Below, piece by piece: positions 46,020-54,801 of a DNA stretch of 64,000 bases (the first letter of the stretch is position 1; each line of letters begins with the position of its first letter). The DNA lies in assembly GCF_000426185.1 (NCBI RefSeq), contig NZ_KE384505.1:311741-375740 (forward strand). Direction: 5' to 3'. Origin of the DNA: Cellulomonas sp. URHD0024 (GTDB taxonomy: Bacteria > Actinomycetota > Actinomycetes > Actinomycetales > Cellulomonadaceae). The notes under the pieces are model-generated. The model was given only the letters and a program-made list of their open reading frames with translations, did no database searches and was not told where the DNA came from. The position numbers and the translations under genes are program-made.

Positions 46020-48710
46020 GTGAAGGACAGCAGTCCGACGCAGTGTCGTGCACGAGATGGGTACCCGATGGTCGCAGGGGCAGAGCATCCGTCATCGACG
46101 ACGGTCGAAGACTCGTCGCTGCCGCTGCCGAAGCTGCCCGCCGTCGTCCAGGCGCACCACAGCCGTCGTCGCACGATGCTCGCCCGGCCGGTCGTCGACC
46201 AGGTTCGCGCCGAGCTCGCATCCGGTCGTTCGGTGCTGGTCGTCGGCGACGCCGGTGTGGGCAAGACCCACCTGGTGACCGCGGCGCTGGGCTCCTTGCG
46301 GCTTGCCGACGAGAGCGTCCCGCACGTCGTGACCATCTCGGGCGCGTCCGCGCGTGGTGGCATCCCGCTGGGTGCCCTGGAGCCGCTCCTCGGCGACGAC
46401 GCGCTCGTCTCCCTCGGCAGCGTCGCCCGGACCGTCGACGCCGTCGCAGCCTCGCTTCGAGGACGCGCTCGTGGCGGCGCCCTCGTGCTCCGCGTCGAGG
46501 ACGCCCACCTGCTCGACACCGCCAGCGCGCAGGCGCTGGGCTGGATGGTGCAGCAGGGAGAGGTCCAGCTCGTCGCGACCGCCCGTGCGTCCGCCGTGGC
46601 CGGGTCGCCGTGGCTGGAGCTGTGGAAGGACGACGTGGTCGAACGCGTCGACGTCCCGGCGTTCACCCTGGCCGAGGTCGAGCACTGGCTGATCGCCGAG
46701 CTGGGTGGGCAGGTGTCCCTCGACACCGTGCGCCGGGTCTGGGCGGAGACCAGCGGCAACGCCTTCCACCTGTCGGAGGTGATCCGCGCGGACCGGCTGG
46801 GTGGTGCCCTGCGCCAGGTCGACGGCGTGTGGGTGTGGACCGGTCGGGCGACGCCCGGCCGCCGGCTCCTGGACCTCGTCGCGCACGACATGGCGCTGCT
46901 GTCCGCGGACGCCCGTGCCGGGCTCGAGGTTGCGTCGCTGGCCTGCCCGATCCCGCTGAGCGCCCTGCTGGACCTCGTGCCCCGGCACGCCGTCGACGAG
47001 CTCACGCGCGTCGGCCTGGTCTCGCTCACGCCGCGCATCTCCGTGGCCGGTTCGGGCGACGTCCTCGTGGACCTCGCCCACGCGCTGTACGCGGAAGCGG
47101 TCCGCTCGAGCATCCCGCGAGCCCAGCGCCGGGAGGTCCTGCTCGCCGTCGCCGAGCTGACGCACGACGGCCAGCGCAGCGGCCCCGCCCTGATGCGCTC
47201 GGTGTCCCTCTCGCTCGACTGCGACATGCCGGTCGATGCCCCACGCCTACGCTCCGCGATCGACGCGGCGTTCGAGATGCAGCAGCCCGACACGGCCGTC
47301 CGGATCGTCACGGCTGCCCTGCGCCGCGGACTCATCGACGACGTGCACCGGATCGAGCTCCTGGTGGAACGGGCCGACGCGTGGTGGCACATGGACGAGA
47401 CGGCCCACGCGTCCCGTGACCTTGCCGAGGCCATCGACTCCGTCCGAGTCCTCGAGCGGCCGACCGAGCCCGCCGTGCGGCTGATGGTCGCCGCCACCGC
47501 CATGCAGGCCGCGATCGCGCACTACCAGGACGGCGACCTGCTCCAGGCGCTCGTCGCGTTCGGCCCCACCGAGTGGTGGCTGGACACGCTGCCCGCCGGG
47601 CTCGCACTGATCGGTCGACGAGAGCTCGACATCGCCCGCCTGACCCGCCTCGGCTACGCCGGCCGTGCCGACCTCGACGCGGCGCTCGCGGTGCTGCTGT
47701 CACCGTCCGTCGCGGGCATGGCCCTGTCGCTGGCGTGTCCGACGATCCTGGGCCTGGCCCAGTCCGGGCGGTTCCGCGACGCGCACCGGGTGGCGGCGCG
47801 CTACGCCCAGCTGGCCGCCGCGCACCGCGACCGGTACCGCTGGGCCGTCGGAGAGGTGGCCGTCGCGTCGTTCCTGGCCACCGTGTGGTCGGGCGACCTG
47901 GCCTCCGCCGAGGCGTCCGCGCTGGCGGGCGTCTCCGAGCCTGCGCTCGACTGGGTCGCCACCCACGTCACGCGCGGCATCGTCGGCATCGCGCAGGGAT
48001 CGTGGTCGTCGGCCCGCAACGACCTGCACGCCGCGTCCGCCCGCCTCGGCCTGGCCGAGCTCGGGGGAGTCTCCGTGTTCACCCAGGCCGCCGAGGCCGT
48101 CGCCGCAGCCGCGTCCGGCGACGGATCGGTCGCGCGGGGTCTGCTGAGCCTGCTCGACTCGTCGCCGCTGCGGTCCATGGGTGGCCTCGAACCCGAGGTG
48201 CGGCTGCTGCGCCTCGACGCCCTGCTCTGGATGCGCGACCCGCGCGCCACCGCCGAGGCGGTCTCCCTCGCGTCGTGGGCTGCCGCGTCCGGCCTGGACC
48301 GCATCGAGCTCGAGGCCCTGCACCGCTGCGTCGACCGGCACGGCCGCGGCCAGCTCCTGGACCCCGCCGTGCTCGAACGCGTCAGCGAGCTGGCGCAGTC
48401 CGTGGACGGTCCCCGCGCCGAGGCGCTCGTCGCGCACGTCTCCGCACTCGCCCTCGACGACCCCGACCTGATCCGCATCGCCGAGCGGGCCCTGAACAGG
48501 TGCGGCCTGTGGTTGCCTCCGCTGGAGTCGCCCGTCGCCCTGACGCGTCGCGAGCAGGAGATCGCCGCCCTCGCCGCCGGCGGCATGACCTCGCGCGCGA
48601 TCGCCCTGCGGCTGACCCTGTCCGTCCGGACCGTGGACAGCCACCTCGCGCGCGTGTTCACGAAGACCGGCGTCCACTCCCGCGAAGGGCTCTCGGTCGT
48701 CCTGCGCTGA
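46020..48710 (+). CDS. Large ATP-binding LuxR-family (LAL/STAND) regulator
   Basis: 896 aa. N-terminal NTPase with Walker A GDAGVGKT (residues 76-83) and a Walker B-like LVLRVEDAHLLD, a long TPR-like helical middle, and a C-terminal LuxR HTH (TRREQEIAALAAGGMTSRAIALRLTLSVRTVDSHLARVFTKTGV). Large LuxR genes beside the sheath gene are a feature of actinobacterial CIS loci. It is the natural candidate to bind the duplicated 20-bp operator and switch on both arms. A GTG at 46020 is used; an in-frame ATG at 46068 is an alternative, neither with a strong ribosome site. Confidence 0.88.
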   Translation: MKDSSPTQCRARDGYPMVAGAEHPSSTTVEDSSLPLPKLPAVVQAHHSRRRTMLARPVVDQVRAELASGRSVLVVGDAGVGKTHLVTAALGSLRLADESVPHVVTISGASARGGIPLGALEPLLGDDALVSLGSVARTVDAVAASLRGRARGGALVLRVEDAHLLDTASAQALGWMVQQGEVQLVATARASAVAGSPWLELWKDDVVERVDVPAFTLAEVEHWLIAELGGQVSLDTVRRVWAETSGNAFHLSEVIRADRLGGALRQVDGVWVWTGRATPGRRLLDLVAHDMALLSADARAGLEVASLACPIPLSALLDLVPRHAVDELTRVGLVSLTPRISVAGSGDVLVDLAHALYAEAVRSSIPRAQRREVLLAVAELTHDGQRSGPALMRSVSLSLDCDMPVDAPRLRSAIDAAFEMQQPDTAVRIVTAALRRGLIDDVHRIELLVERADAWWHMDETAHASRDLAEAIDSVRVLERPTEPAVRLMVAATAMQAAIAHYQDGDLLQALVAFGPTEWWLDTLPAGLALIGRRELDIARLTRLGYAGRADLDAALAVLLSPSVAGMALSLACPTILGLAQSGRFRDAHRVAARYAQLAAAHRDRYRWAVGEVAVASFLATVWSGDLASAEASALAGVSEPALDWVATHVTRGIVGIAQGSWSSARNDLHAASARLGLAELGGVSVFTQAAEAVAAAASGDGSVARGLLSLLDSSPLRSMGGLEPEVRLLRLDALLWMRDPRATAEAVSLASWAAASGLDRIELEALHRCVDRHGRGQLLDPAVLERVSELAQSVDGPRAEALVAHVSALALDDPDLIRIAERALNRCGLWLPPLESPVALTRREQEIAALAAGGMTSRAIALRLTLSVRTVDSHLARVFTKTGVHSREGLSVVLR

Positions 48711-48725
48711 GCGGTGGCGGTGGCG

Positions 48726-48938
48726 TCACGGTGAGCGCCCTTCGATCGCCGATTGGAAGAACGACGCGGCCGACACCGCCAGCGATGCGACGTCGAAGGC
48801 TGCGCCGTGAGGGTCCACGTAATGGAGCGGGTTGTCGCCCGCGCAGCCGTACCGATGGACGTTCGCTGGGTCGAGGGGCCCGTCGAGGGTGTGCGCCGAA
48901 GCCTGATGACGAGCGCGACGCCGCGATCCGGCACTCAC
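48726..48938 (-). pseudogene. RHS/YD-repeat core fragment
   Basis: A 70-codon minus-strand frame contains TLDGPLDPANVHRYGCAGDN followed by PLHYVDPHG, the consensus end of an RHS core (DP...RYxYxxNNPxxxxDPxG), then a short hydrophobic tail ending in a stop. There is no start and no N-terminal RHS barrel anywhere upstream. It is the stump of a polymorphic-toxin gene next to the CIS locus, possibly a lost effector. Confidence 0.6.
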
Positions 48939-49108
48939 GATCGCTGTCCGGACCCGTCCCGATCTCGGTCGGCTCGCTCAGGTAGGCTTCCTCCGTCCGC
49001 GGGGGCCTCCCTGAGGGCGCTGCATGGCGCCAGCACGGAGGATCTCGGCAGGGCTGGGCAACCTGCCGACGACAGTCGGATCGGTGCCCAGCTGTTGCCC
49101 AGTGACTC

Positions 49109-49181
49109 GCGCCTGTAGCTCAGGGGATAGAGCACCGCTCTCCTAAAGCGGGTGTCGGCAGTTCGAATCTGCCCAGGCGCA
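49109..49181 (+). tRNA. tRNA-Arg (anticodon CCT)
   Basis: A 73-nt cloverleaf. Acceptor GCGCCTG pairs with CAGGCGC plus discriminator A; the D-arm is AGCTCAGGGGATAGAGC; the anticodon stem CCGCT/AGCGG holds loop CTCCTAA (anticodon CCT); the T-arm is GGCAGTTCGAATCTGCC. CCA is not encoded. It marks the left edge of the accessory strip, as tRNA genes often do. Confidence 0.95.
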
Positions 49182-49215
49182 CGGTGTGTTGGTGTAGGTC
49201 AGGGGCTGTGTGGCT

Positions 49216-49235
49216 GCGGCGGATGAGTCCGCCGC
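49216..49235 (+). terminator. Hairpin after tRNA-Arg
   Basis: A perfect 8-bp stem GCGGCGGA/TCCGCCGC with TGAG loop, 34 nt after the tRNA. The rest of 49236-49410 shows no gene. Confidence 0.5.
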
Positions 49236-49410
49236 GGTGTCGCAGAGGCCCCGGTGTCAGCAAATGGTCAGCAGTCGCCGAGGACGGGCTCGCACCCACA
49301 ATTAGCCGGTCGCCGATGTGGATCTTGCGTATGCGAGTGCGGTCGGCGCGGTCACCGGACGTCGAGTCGGACTACTGGGTGAGCCGGGTCCTCCTGGGAG
49401 GTGAATGCGT

Positions 49411-50307
49411 CTAGTCCTTCGCAACTCGCCGTTTCGACCAGCGGCGCGGCTGCGACTGACTCGGCTGCTTCGGCGCCTCAACATGGATTGGGGACCGATG
49501 CCATGGCTCCCACGGATGGATGCGCTCCGCGCGCTCGTCCAACCTCAGGTCAGACAGCTCTCGCAAGGAAGGGGCTGCGCGTACCAGGTGCGAAAGGTGT
49601 ACCAGCCGGATGTCTTCGGCCGGTAGGGCCGAGTGCTCGCCGTCGCACAGCACCTGCCAGTCCTCGCCACGCCTGTCATCACGCTCCCGGGTCACGTGCG
49701 CGACCGTGGCACCGTCCTCGAGGTGCGCGCAAGAGAACGCCATCGTGTCGGCGGGGACGGGCATCACCCAGTCCGGATCCGGGGCAAGTGGACCTGTGCG
49801 GCTGCTCGGGATGCGCCAGGACTCAGGCTGCCGTTCGCGGGTCAACTCGTGTGCCCCCGGCTGCCACGGCCAGATGCCGTCCATGTCGGTCCAGACGAGC
49901 TGGACGGCATCGATGGGCCCGCGGTGGAACCAGCTGCTGTAGGTCGCTGTCACCTCGACGGTTCGCCTGGTCAGTTCCTCGACGGCGACCGGGAAGCCAC
50001 CGATGACACCTTCGGCCGACATGCCGGGGGTGAGGCGGTATCCGGCGCGCACCCGGTCGGCGGCGGCGTTGAGGGACCGGTGCATCAGCTCGGGCCTCTG
50101 GCCAGTCATGACGAGCTCCGGATGCCGGGCCTGATGCCAGAGTCCGATGGTGTAGGCGAAGGTCGGCTCGTCGGGTCCCTCACCGGCCGGGACCCAGATG
50201 ATGTGCACGTAGTGCTCCAGCACGCTGTGAACGACCTTCTCCTCATGCTCGTTCTCGAGGGCGCTCGGGTCACAAACGCGGCAGGTGCACCCTTGCGTCA
50301 AGGCCAT
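49411..50307 (-). CDS. DUF4262 protein
   Basis: 298 aa. The N-terminal half is DUF4262-like: CTCRVCDP, then HYVHIIWVPAGEGPDEPTFAYTIGLWHQARHPELVMTG and the AADRVRAG / VEELTRRTVEVTATYSSWF elements. The C-terminal ~120 residues are a separate, unrecognised region rich in Trp and charge. The ATG at 50307 is chosen because the conserved Cys cluster follows at once. DUF4262 proteins are common orphans in actinobacterial accessory regions; function unknown. Confidence 0.75.
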   Translation of the reverse strand: MALTQGCTCRVCDPSALENEHEEKVVHSVLEHYVHIIWVPAGEGPDEPTFAYTIGLWHQARHPELVMTGQRPELMHRSLNAAADRVRAGYRLTPGMSAEGVIGGFPVAVEELTRRTVEVTATYSSWFHRGPIDAVQLVWTDMDGIWPWQPGAHELTRERQPESWRIPSSRTGPLAPDPDWVMPVPADTMAFSCAHLEDGATVAHVTRERDDRRGEDWQVLCDGEHSALPAEDIRLVHLSHLVRAAPSLRELSDLRLDERAERIHPWEPWHRSPIHVEAPKQPSQSQPRRWSKRRVAKD

Positions 50308-50429
50308 GGCTACATCCTGCCGTCTCGCCGGGCGCGAAGAAGACGCGCGTCGAAGCATGGTCGCGCTTCTCGGCCGCCAGATGCCGTTGACGGGACGTAC
50401 TGGTGCGCTGGTCGGTCGCTCGCTCGGAC

Positions 50430-50573
50430 GAGTCGAGGTCCGAGACCGCTATTGGTATGGGGTTCGCCGCCGACGCGGGTGATGCGAGCATCGCGGAGCG
50501 ATCGCTGGCCGACGTCGTCACCACCTGGATCCGCTCCATCGACTCAGGCTTGCACTTTGGAGTCCGAAGGTGA
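50430..50573 (+). pseudogene. Possible C-terminal gene remnant
   Basis: In the 422-bp space before the metalloprotease gene, one forward frame reads IGMGFAADAGDASIAERS, then LADVVTTWIRSIDSGLHFG and a stop, with normal codon bias but no upstream gene body. It may be the tail of a deleted gene. The rest of 50308-50729 shows nothing. Confidence 0.25.
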
Positions 50574-50729
50574 GTACTGGTGTCGCGCCACCGTGATTGC
50601 ATCCAGCGCAAAGACTGCGTGGGCGCAAGCGTGCCAAGGCTGTCACCGTCGAGCGCGTCACATTGTGTCTCTGGTGCGCTGCTCGTTGCCGGCCCGTCCC
50701 GCTGCACGTCCCGCTGGTGCGGAAGCCGG

Positions 50730-51851
50730 TCAAAAGCGGGGGTCGCAGGTCCCCTTGCCGAGCAGGGCCAGACCGGCCAGGTCTCCGGCCTGGAACGTGT
50801 TCACGCCGGGCATCGCGGACGGGTTCATGATCTGGGTCGGGTCGGCGACGTGGTCCAGACCGACCAGGTGTGCCAACTCGTGCATCACGATCGTGACGCC
50901 CTGCCCGTCGTAAGCCTGGGCGTCCATGACCTGCTCCACGTCCAGCTGGATGCCGCCGGTCACGTTGACCAGTAGCTGCCCGTCGATGGACACCGGTGTC
51001 GGTCCGCCAACGCCGGCGACGTTGCCGGCAAGGCGCATGTTCTGCGCCTCCGTGTCCCACTCGATCAGGACCGGGGCCCACCGGTCGCCGTACAGGGCCG
51101 GCTGCGACAGCGGCCGCATGCTGCGCAGCGGGTCGCTCTCCTCGGTGGCGCCGTCGTTGACGAACACGAGCCCGCTCGCCGCTGACACTGCCGAGACGGC
51201 GGCCTCGATCATGTCGTTGCCGCCGGGTGGTGCGCCGGCGGTGCGTGTCACGTAGTGAATCGGGCGGCACGGGTCCCACGAGACCGGGGTGATGCCGTCG
51301 GCTTGGACGTGCAGGAACTTGTACGAGCTCGACACCGAAGCGACGAGCGGCGGGTGCCCGAGCGGAACGGTGCCCGCCTCGAATCCGGGCGTGGGGAACC
51401 CCATCGCCGTGCGGACGTTCTCGGGGATGGTTGTGCCCATCGGCGTCGCCTCTGGCGCAGGTGGCAGAGGGACGTTGATGCCGCCCAGGTCAACGGGCGC
51501 ACCGACGACCTGGGTGTGCGTGGTGAATGCGCTCCCGTACTTGAACCAGGCCCCCGTAACGAACACGACCACGACGAACAGGACGAGCGTGTTCTGGTAT
51601 CCCGCGGACTGCCGGATGCCACCAGCTGGACGTCGCGACGCGCGAACGCTGCGGCGCGTGACACGCCCAGCGCGGCGACCGCGCCGCGCCCGTCTCGATG
51701 TCTGGACGGTTGCCGGCGTCCCATACACCGTGGGTCCCTGGCGCCACGGGTCGGGGACGATCTCTTTGCCGGTGTGGGCTTCGTCGGCAACCCACTTGGG
51801 GACACGACCAGACGGTGAACGGGGCAAGTCGTCGTGCGCGTTGTCGTTCAC
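50730..51851 (-). CDS. Membrane-anchored matrixin-like zinc metalloprotease
   Basis: 373 aa. A ~70-residue cytoplasmic head rich in Arg (RRARRGRRAGRVTRRSVRASRR) is followed by one transmembrane helix (NTLVLFVVVVFVTGAW) and an external domain. The domain ends in a full metzincin zinc motif HELAHLVGLDH followed by the Met-turn IMNP. The preceding IHYVTRTAGAPPGGNDMIEAAVSAVSAASGLVFV strand-helix also fits matrixins. Start uncertain: GTG at 51851 is used; a TTG at 51914 is also in frame. Substrate unknown. Confidence 0.75.
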   Translation of the reverse strand: MNDNAHDDLPRSPSGRVPKWVADEAHTGKEIVPDPWRQGPTVYGTPATVQTSRRARRGRRAGRVTRRSVRASRRPAGGIRQSAGYQNTLVLFVVVVFVTGAWFKYGSAFTTHTQVVGAPVDLGGINVPLPPAPEATPMGTTIPENVRTAMGFPTPGFEAGTVPLGHPPLVASVSSSYKFLHVQADGITPVSWDPCRPIHYVTRTAGAPPGGNDMIEAAVSAVSAASGLVFVNDGATEESDPLRSMRPLSQPALYGDRWAPVLIEWDTEAQNMRLAGNVAGVGGPTPVSIDGQLLVNVTGGIQLDVEQVMDAQAYDGQGVTIVMHELAHLVGLDHVADPTQIMNPSAMPGVNTFQAGDLAGLALLGKGTCDPRF

Positions 51852-51874
51852 AGGCTGGCTCTGCTGCCCTTCAG

Positions 51875-52077
51875 GTTGGCGTTCGCACTGGTCATCGGCT
51901 TGCCGAGCTCGCAACTGAAGTTGAATCGCGGCTCGGGGATCCGCTTGCGGAGGTCTCGGTCGACAAGGATGTGCATGTGGCCACGGAACTTCTCAGTCGG
52001 GCAACGAACGCCTCGAAGAGCTGTTCGACAGCAGTCGCGTCGTCTTCATGGATCTCCGCCGTGCGTCAGTGGTCTGA
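51875..52077 (+). pseudogene. Frameshifted coding remnant
   Basis: Two adjacent forward frames look coded: one reads RLAELATEVESRLGDPLAEV..DKDVHVATELLSRA, and the next, shifted by one base, reads GNERLEELFDSSRVVFMDLRRASVV before a stop at 52075-52077. No start or family is recognisable. Probably a decayed gene; the remaining bases of 51852-52180 show nothing. Confidence 0.3.
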
Positions 52078-52180
52078 CTCGCACGGTGTCTCGTCGACGA
52101 GGTCGGCCCACCGACTGGCGTCGACCAACCCAAATGGAGATGCCGGACGTCAAGACCGTCCCGGCGGCCGAAGCGGTGCC

Positions 52181-52528
52181 TCAGCGGAAGGTGTGGACGA
52201 CGTCGATGGTTCCGACGATGTTGTCGTTGAAGTCCTGGAGTTCCTCGGCGGGGATCCAGTACTCGAGGATCGTCTGCCCGCCCACCTGGTGGACCTCGTA
52301 CCGGTCGAGGTACTCACCCCGCACGTCGAACCGCGTCACGTACCCGACCCCGGACGCCTCGACGTTCCAGTCGCGCGCGATTCGGATGGCGTAGTCCTCG
52401 TTCAGCACGGGGTAGAAGATCGGCTGGTCGGGGAGGCGTGGAGGCCAACGCCGGAACCCGGTCGCTCGGACGAGTTCGAGCTCCTGCGGGCCGGTCGGGC
52501 GCCAGAGTGTGACCAGCTGCTCGGACAT
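52181..52528 (-). CDS. Small conserved protein, function unknown
   Basis: 115 aa. LWRPTGPQELELVRATGFRRWPPRLPDQPIFYPVLNEDYAIRIARDWN, then SGVGYVTRFDV and GGQTILEYWIPAEELQDFNDNIVGTIDV: a compact family widespread in bacteria, sometimes labelled ADP-ribosylation/crystallin J1 without proof. Here it is an orphan between a decayed gene and an IS element. Its scattered distribution and neighbours (RHS stump, immunity-like genes) are those of polymorphic-toxin immunity strips, but no toxin partner is present. Confidence 0.75.
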   Translation of the reverse strand: MSEQLVTLWRPTGPQELELVRATGFRRWPPRLPDQPIFYPVLNEDYAIRIARDWNVEASGVGYVTRFDVRGEYLDRYEVHQVGGQTILEYWIPAEELQDFNDNIVGTIDVVHTFR

Positions 52529-52606
52529 GACCGGGACGCTAGATATCCAACTGCTCTGGTGGCACCGACTTCGCGTGCGCCGCTTCCAGACTCCCGCGGA
52601 CCTAGC

Positions 52607-53720
52607 TGTACTGCCCAGGGACGTTGGTTGAACGAGTGTGACGACACGCTCTGATTGAGCATGGACAGGCGAAGACCTCCCGGCGTGGAGTGGGACTGCT
52701 GAAGGTTCCGCTCGACGACCAGGAGGTCTTCGTGTCTCACGCTAATGCTGCTTTGACCCCGGTGATGCGCTTGCGGATCGCGCGGCTGATCGTCGATGAG
52801 GGTTGGCCGGTCGCTCGGGCGGCCGAGTGGTTCCACGTGTCGTGGCCGACCGCGAAGCGGTGGGCCGACCGGTACGCGGCGATGGGCGAAGACGCGATGG
52901 CGGATCGCTCGAGTCGTCCGCACCGCGTCGCGAACCGCACCCCGCAGCACCTCGTGCGTCAGGTCGTGCACCTGCGCTGGAAGAAGCGGCTGTCCCCGAT
53001 CCAGATCGGCGCCCGCCTGGGCATGCCGTCCTGGACCGTGCACGCCGTGTTGACCCGCTGCCGGCTGAACCGGCTCTCCCACGTCGACATCCGCACCGGC
53101 GAACCGATCCGCCGCTACGAACACCCCTATGCCGGGGCGATGATCCACGTCGACGTCAAGAAACTCGGCAACATCCCCGACGGCGGTGGCTGGCGGTTCG
53201 TCGGACGCCAACAAGGTGACCGGCACCGATCCGCCACCCCCGGCAAACCGAAGAACCGACACAGCAACCCCAACATGGGCACCGCGTTCGTGCACACCGT
53301 CATCGATGACCACTCGAGGGGTCGCCTACGCCGAGATCCACGACGACGAGACCGCAAACACCGCCGTCGCTGTCCTACGCCGGGCTGTGTCGTGGTTCGC
53401 TGCCCGCGGCGTCACCGTCGAACGGGTCCTGTCGGACAACGGGTCGGCCTACCGGTCTCACGCCTGGCGCGACGCCTGCACCGAGCTGGGCATCACCGCG
53501 AAGAAGACTCGCCCCTACCGTCCGCAGACCAACGGCAAAATCGAGCGATTCCACCGCACCATGGCCGCCGGCTGGGCCTTCGCCGAGCACTACAGGTCCG
53601 AGACCGCCCGCCGCAAAGCCCTGCCAGGATGGCTCCACCAGTACAACCACCACCGGCCCCACTCAGCCATCGGCAAGGTCCCGCCCATCACCAGATTGAC
53701 CAACCTCCCTGGGCAGTACA
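52607..53720 (+). mobile_element. IS481-family insertion sequence
   Basis: 1114 bp bounded by imperfect terminal inverted repeats beginning TGTACTGCCCAGGGA (left 52607 onward; right end read inwards from 53720, TGTACTGCCCAGGGAGGTTGG). The 6-bp direct repeat CCTAGC flanks it (52601-52606 and 53721-53726), the target-site duplication. Both ends and the duplication are intact, suggesting a fairly recent insertion. It carries one transposase gene. Confidence 0.9.
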
Positions 53721-53725
53721 CCTAG
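52732..53725 (+). pseudogene. IS481-type DDE transposase, frameshifted
   Basis: GTG at 52732 after AGGAGG opens the family start SHANAALTP..RLRIARLIVDEGWPVARAAEWFHVS. HTH and the first catalytic Asp (MIHVDVKKLG) lie in frame 1. After VIDDHSR at ~53315-53321 a run of four G has one base too many; the protein continues in the next frame as VAYAEIHDDETANTAV with the second Asp (VLSDNGSAY) and Glu (NGKIERFHRT). Restoring one base gives a full-length enzyme. The TAG stop uses bases of the duplicated target. Confidence 0.88.
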
Positions 53726-53743
53726 CGGTGGTTGGCTGGCCTA

Positions 53744-54463
53744 GTGACTGACTGGCAGGCCGTGCGGGACGTGTATGGGAGCGCCGCCGACATCCCGGCG
53801 CTCCTTCGTGACGCGGCGTCGACGAACGACTGGGACGCCCGCGCCTGGCAGGAGCTGTGGGGAAGGCTCTATCACCAGGGATCCGTGGCCCCCGCGAGCT
53901 ACGTGGCCTTGCCTGCGCTCGCGGAGATCGCCGCATCGCGTGCTGACGTCGCTCTGGACCCTGCGCTGTTCCTGGCCGCGGCGATCATCTCCTCCAACGA
54001 CGGCCCTCCGGAGATCGACGGGGTGCGCGGCCGCTACGCCGCAGAGCTGGCGCTGCTACGGCCCGTCGCAGCGCGCAAGCTCGCCCTTGTCAGCGACCGA
54101 GGCGATGTTCTGTGGGCGCTCCAGGTCGTGGCCGCGTTGGAGGACCTCTCTCCCTGGCAGAGGCATCTGGAGGGCCTCGCCGGCGAGGAGCTGGAGCTCG
54201 AGTGCCCGCTGTGCGACGACCACATCTTTCTCGAGTTCCTCGGCGGCACGCTCGTGGCAACGGCGGATCCTGATGCCGCCGGTCGCGGCGTGCCGGTGCA
54301 GGCGGCGGCCAGCGACGGCCTCGACAGTGGGGAGGCCCGCCTGCTCACGTTGTGCCAGGAGTACGGCAAGGCCGCGGTTGCCGGCGAACTGCTGCAGTTG
54401 TTCGGCCGGGCATCTTGCCCGTACTGCCGCGCATCGTTCTCCATCGCGCGGGCCTGGGCTTAA
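53744..54463 (+). CDS. HEAT-like orphan protein with CxxC pairs
   Basis: 239 aa. Not a named family to me. A helical N-terminal part (WQAVRDVYGSAADIPALLRDAAS ... LWGRLYHQGSVAPASYVALPALAEIAAS) resembles HEAT/SMI1-associated proteins common in Streptomyces. The C-terminal half has ECPLCDDHIFLEF and SCPYCRASF, a possible zinc ribbon. GTG 53744 (VTDWQAV) is the likely start. The IS element inserted immediately upstream and may have cut its promoter. Confidence 0.6.
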   Translation: MTDWQAVRDVYGSAADIPALLRDAASTNDWDARAWQELWGRLYHQGSVAPASYVALPALAEIAASRADVALDPALFLAAAIISSNDGPPEIDGVRGRYAAELALLRPVAARKLALVSDRGDVLWALQVVAALEDLSPWQRHLEGLAGEELELECPLCDDHIFLEFLGGTLVATADPDAAGRGVPVQAAASDGLDSGEARLLTLCQEYGKAAVAGELLQLFGRASCPYCRASFSIARAWA

Positions 54464-54801
54464 CAGGCGACGAGCGAAGGCTCGCCGCGGTCGGACTTCA
54501 TCACGGCCGGCGGGTGCGCTGGTCGGGTTGGAGCGGTGACGCAGAGCTGAAGGAGGGCTCCGCTCTGGTGGAGTGGCTGGCGGCGCACGGTCTCGCTGGG
54601 CCGCTGGAGGAGAGGACACGCGCCGACCTTCGACGCGACGTCGCGATCGCCGAGCAGAACGCATGGAAGGACCGCGTGCCCGCGTGCCTCCGGACGCTTG
54701 CTGACGAGATGGTCGCTGCCGGTTCGTGGGAGCAAGTTCGCCCGCGTACTCGTCAGCCTGAAGGCCGCATTCGGCGTTGTGCTCGGAGCCGGGCTGGCAC
54801 G
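54464..54801 (+). other. Gap with possible coding remnant
   Basis: 338 bp. One forward frame, continuous with the next gene, reads SALVEWLAAHGLAGPLEERT, then DLRRDVAIAEQNAWKDRVPA from ~54550 to ~54720 with good codon bias. It may be a remnant, or an N-terminal extension starting at GTG 54568 (AAGGAGGG upstream). No clear promoter. Confidence 0.3.

Noticed and set aside
45911..47503. 530-aa minus-strand frame opposite the LuxR gene
   Set aside because: Would cover the operator and oppose a clear NTPase/LuxR protein; no motif.
20066..48710. Prophage interpretation
   Set aside because: Only tail-module genes are present, with DUF4255 and DUF4280, a large LuxR regulator and membrane anchors; no head, packaging, lysis or integrase genes.
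49109..49181. Integrative element attachment repeat at tRNA-Arg
   Set aside because: No second copy of the tRNA 3' end and no integrase gene were seen within the window.
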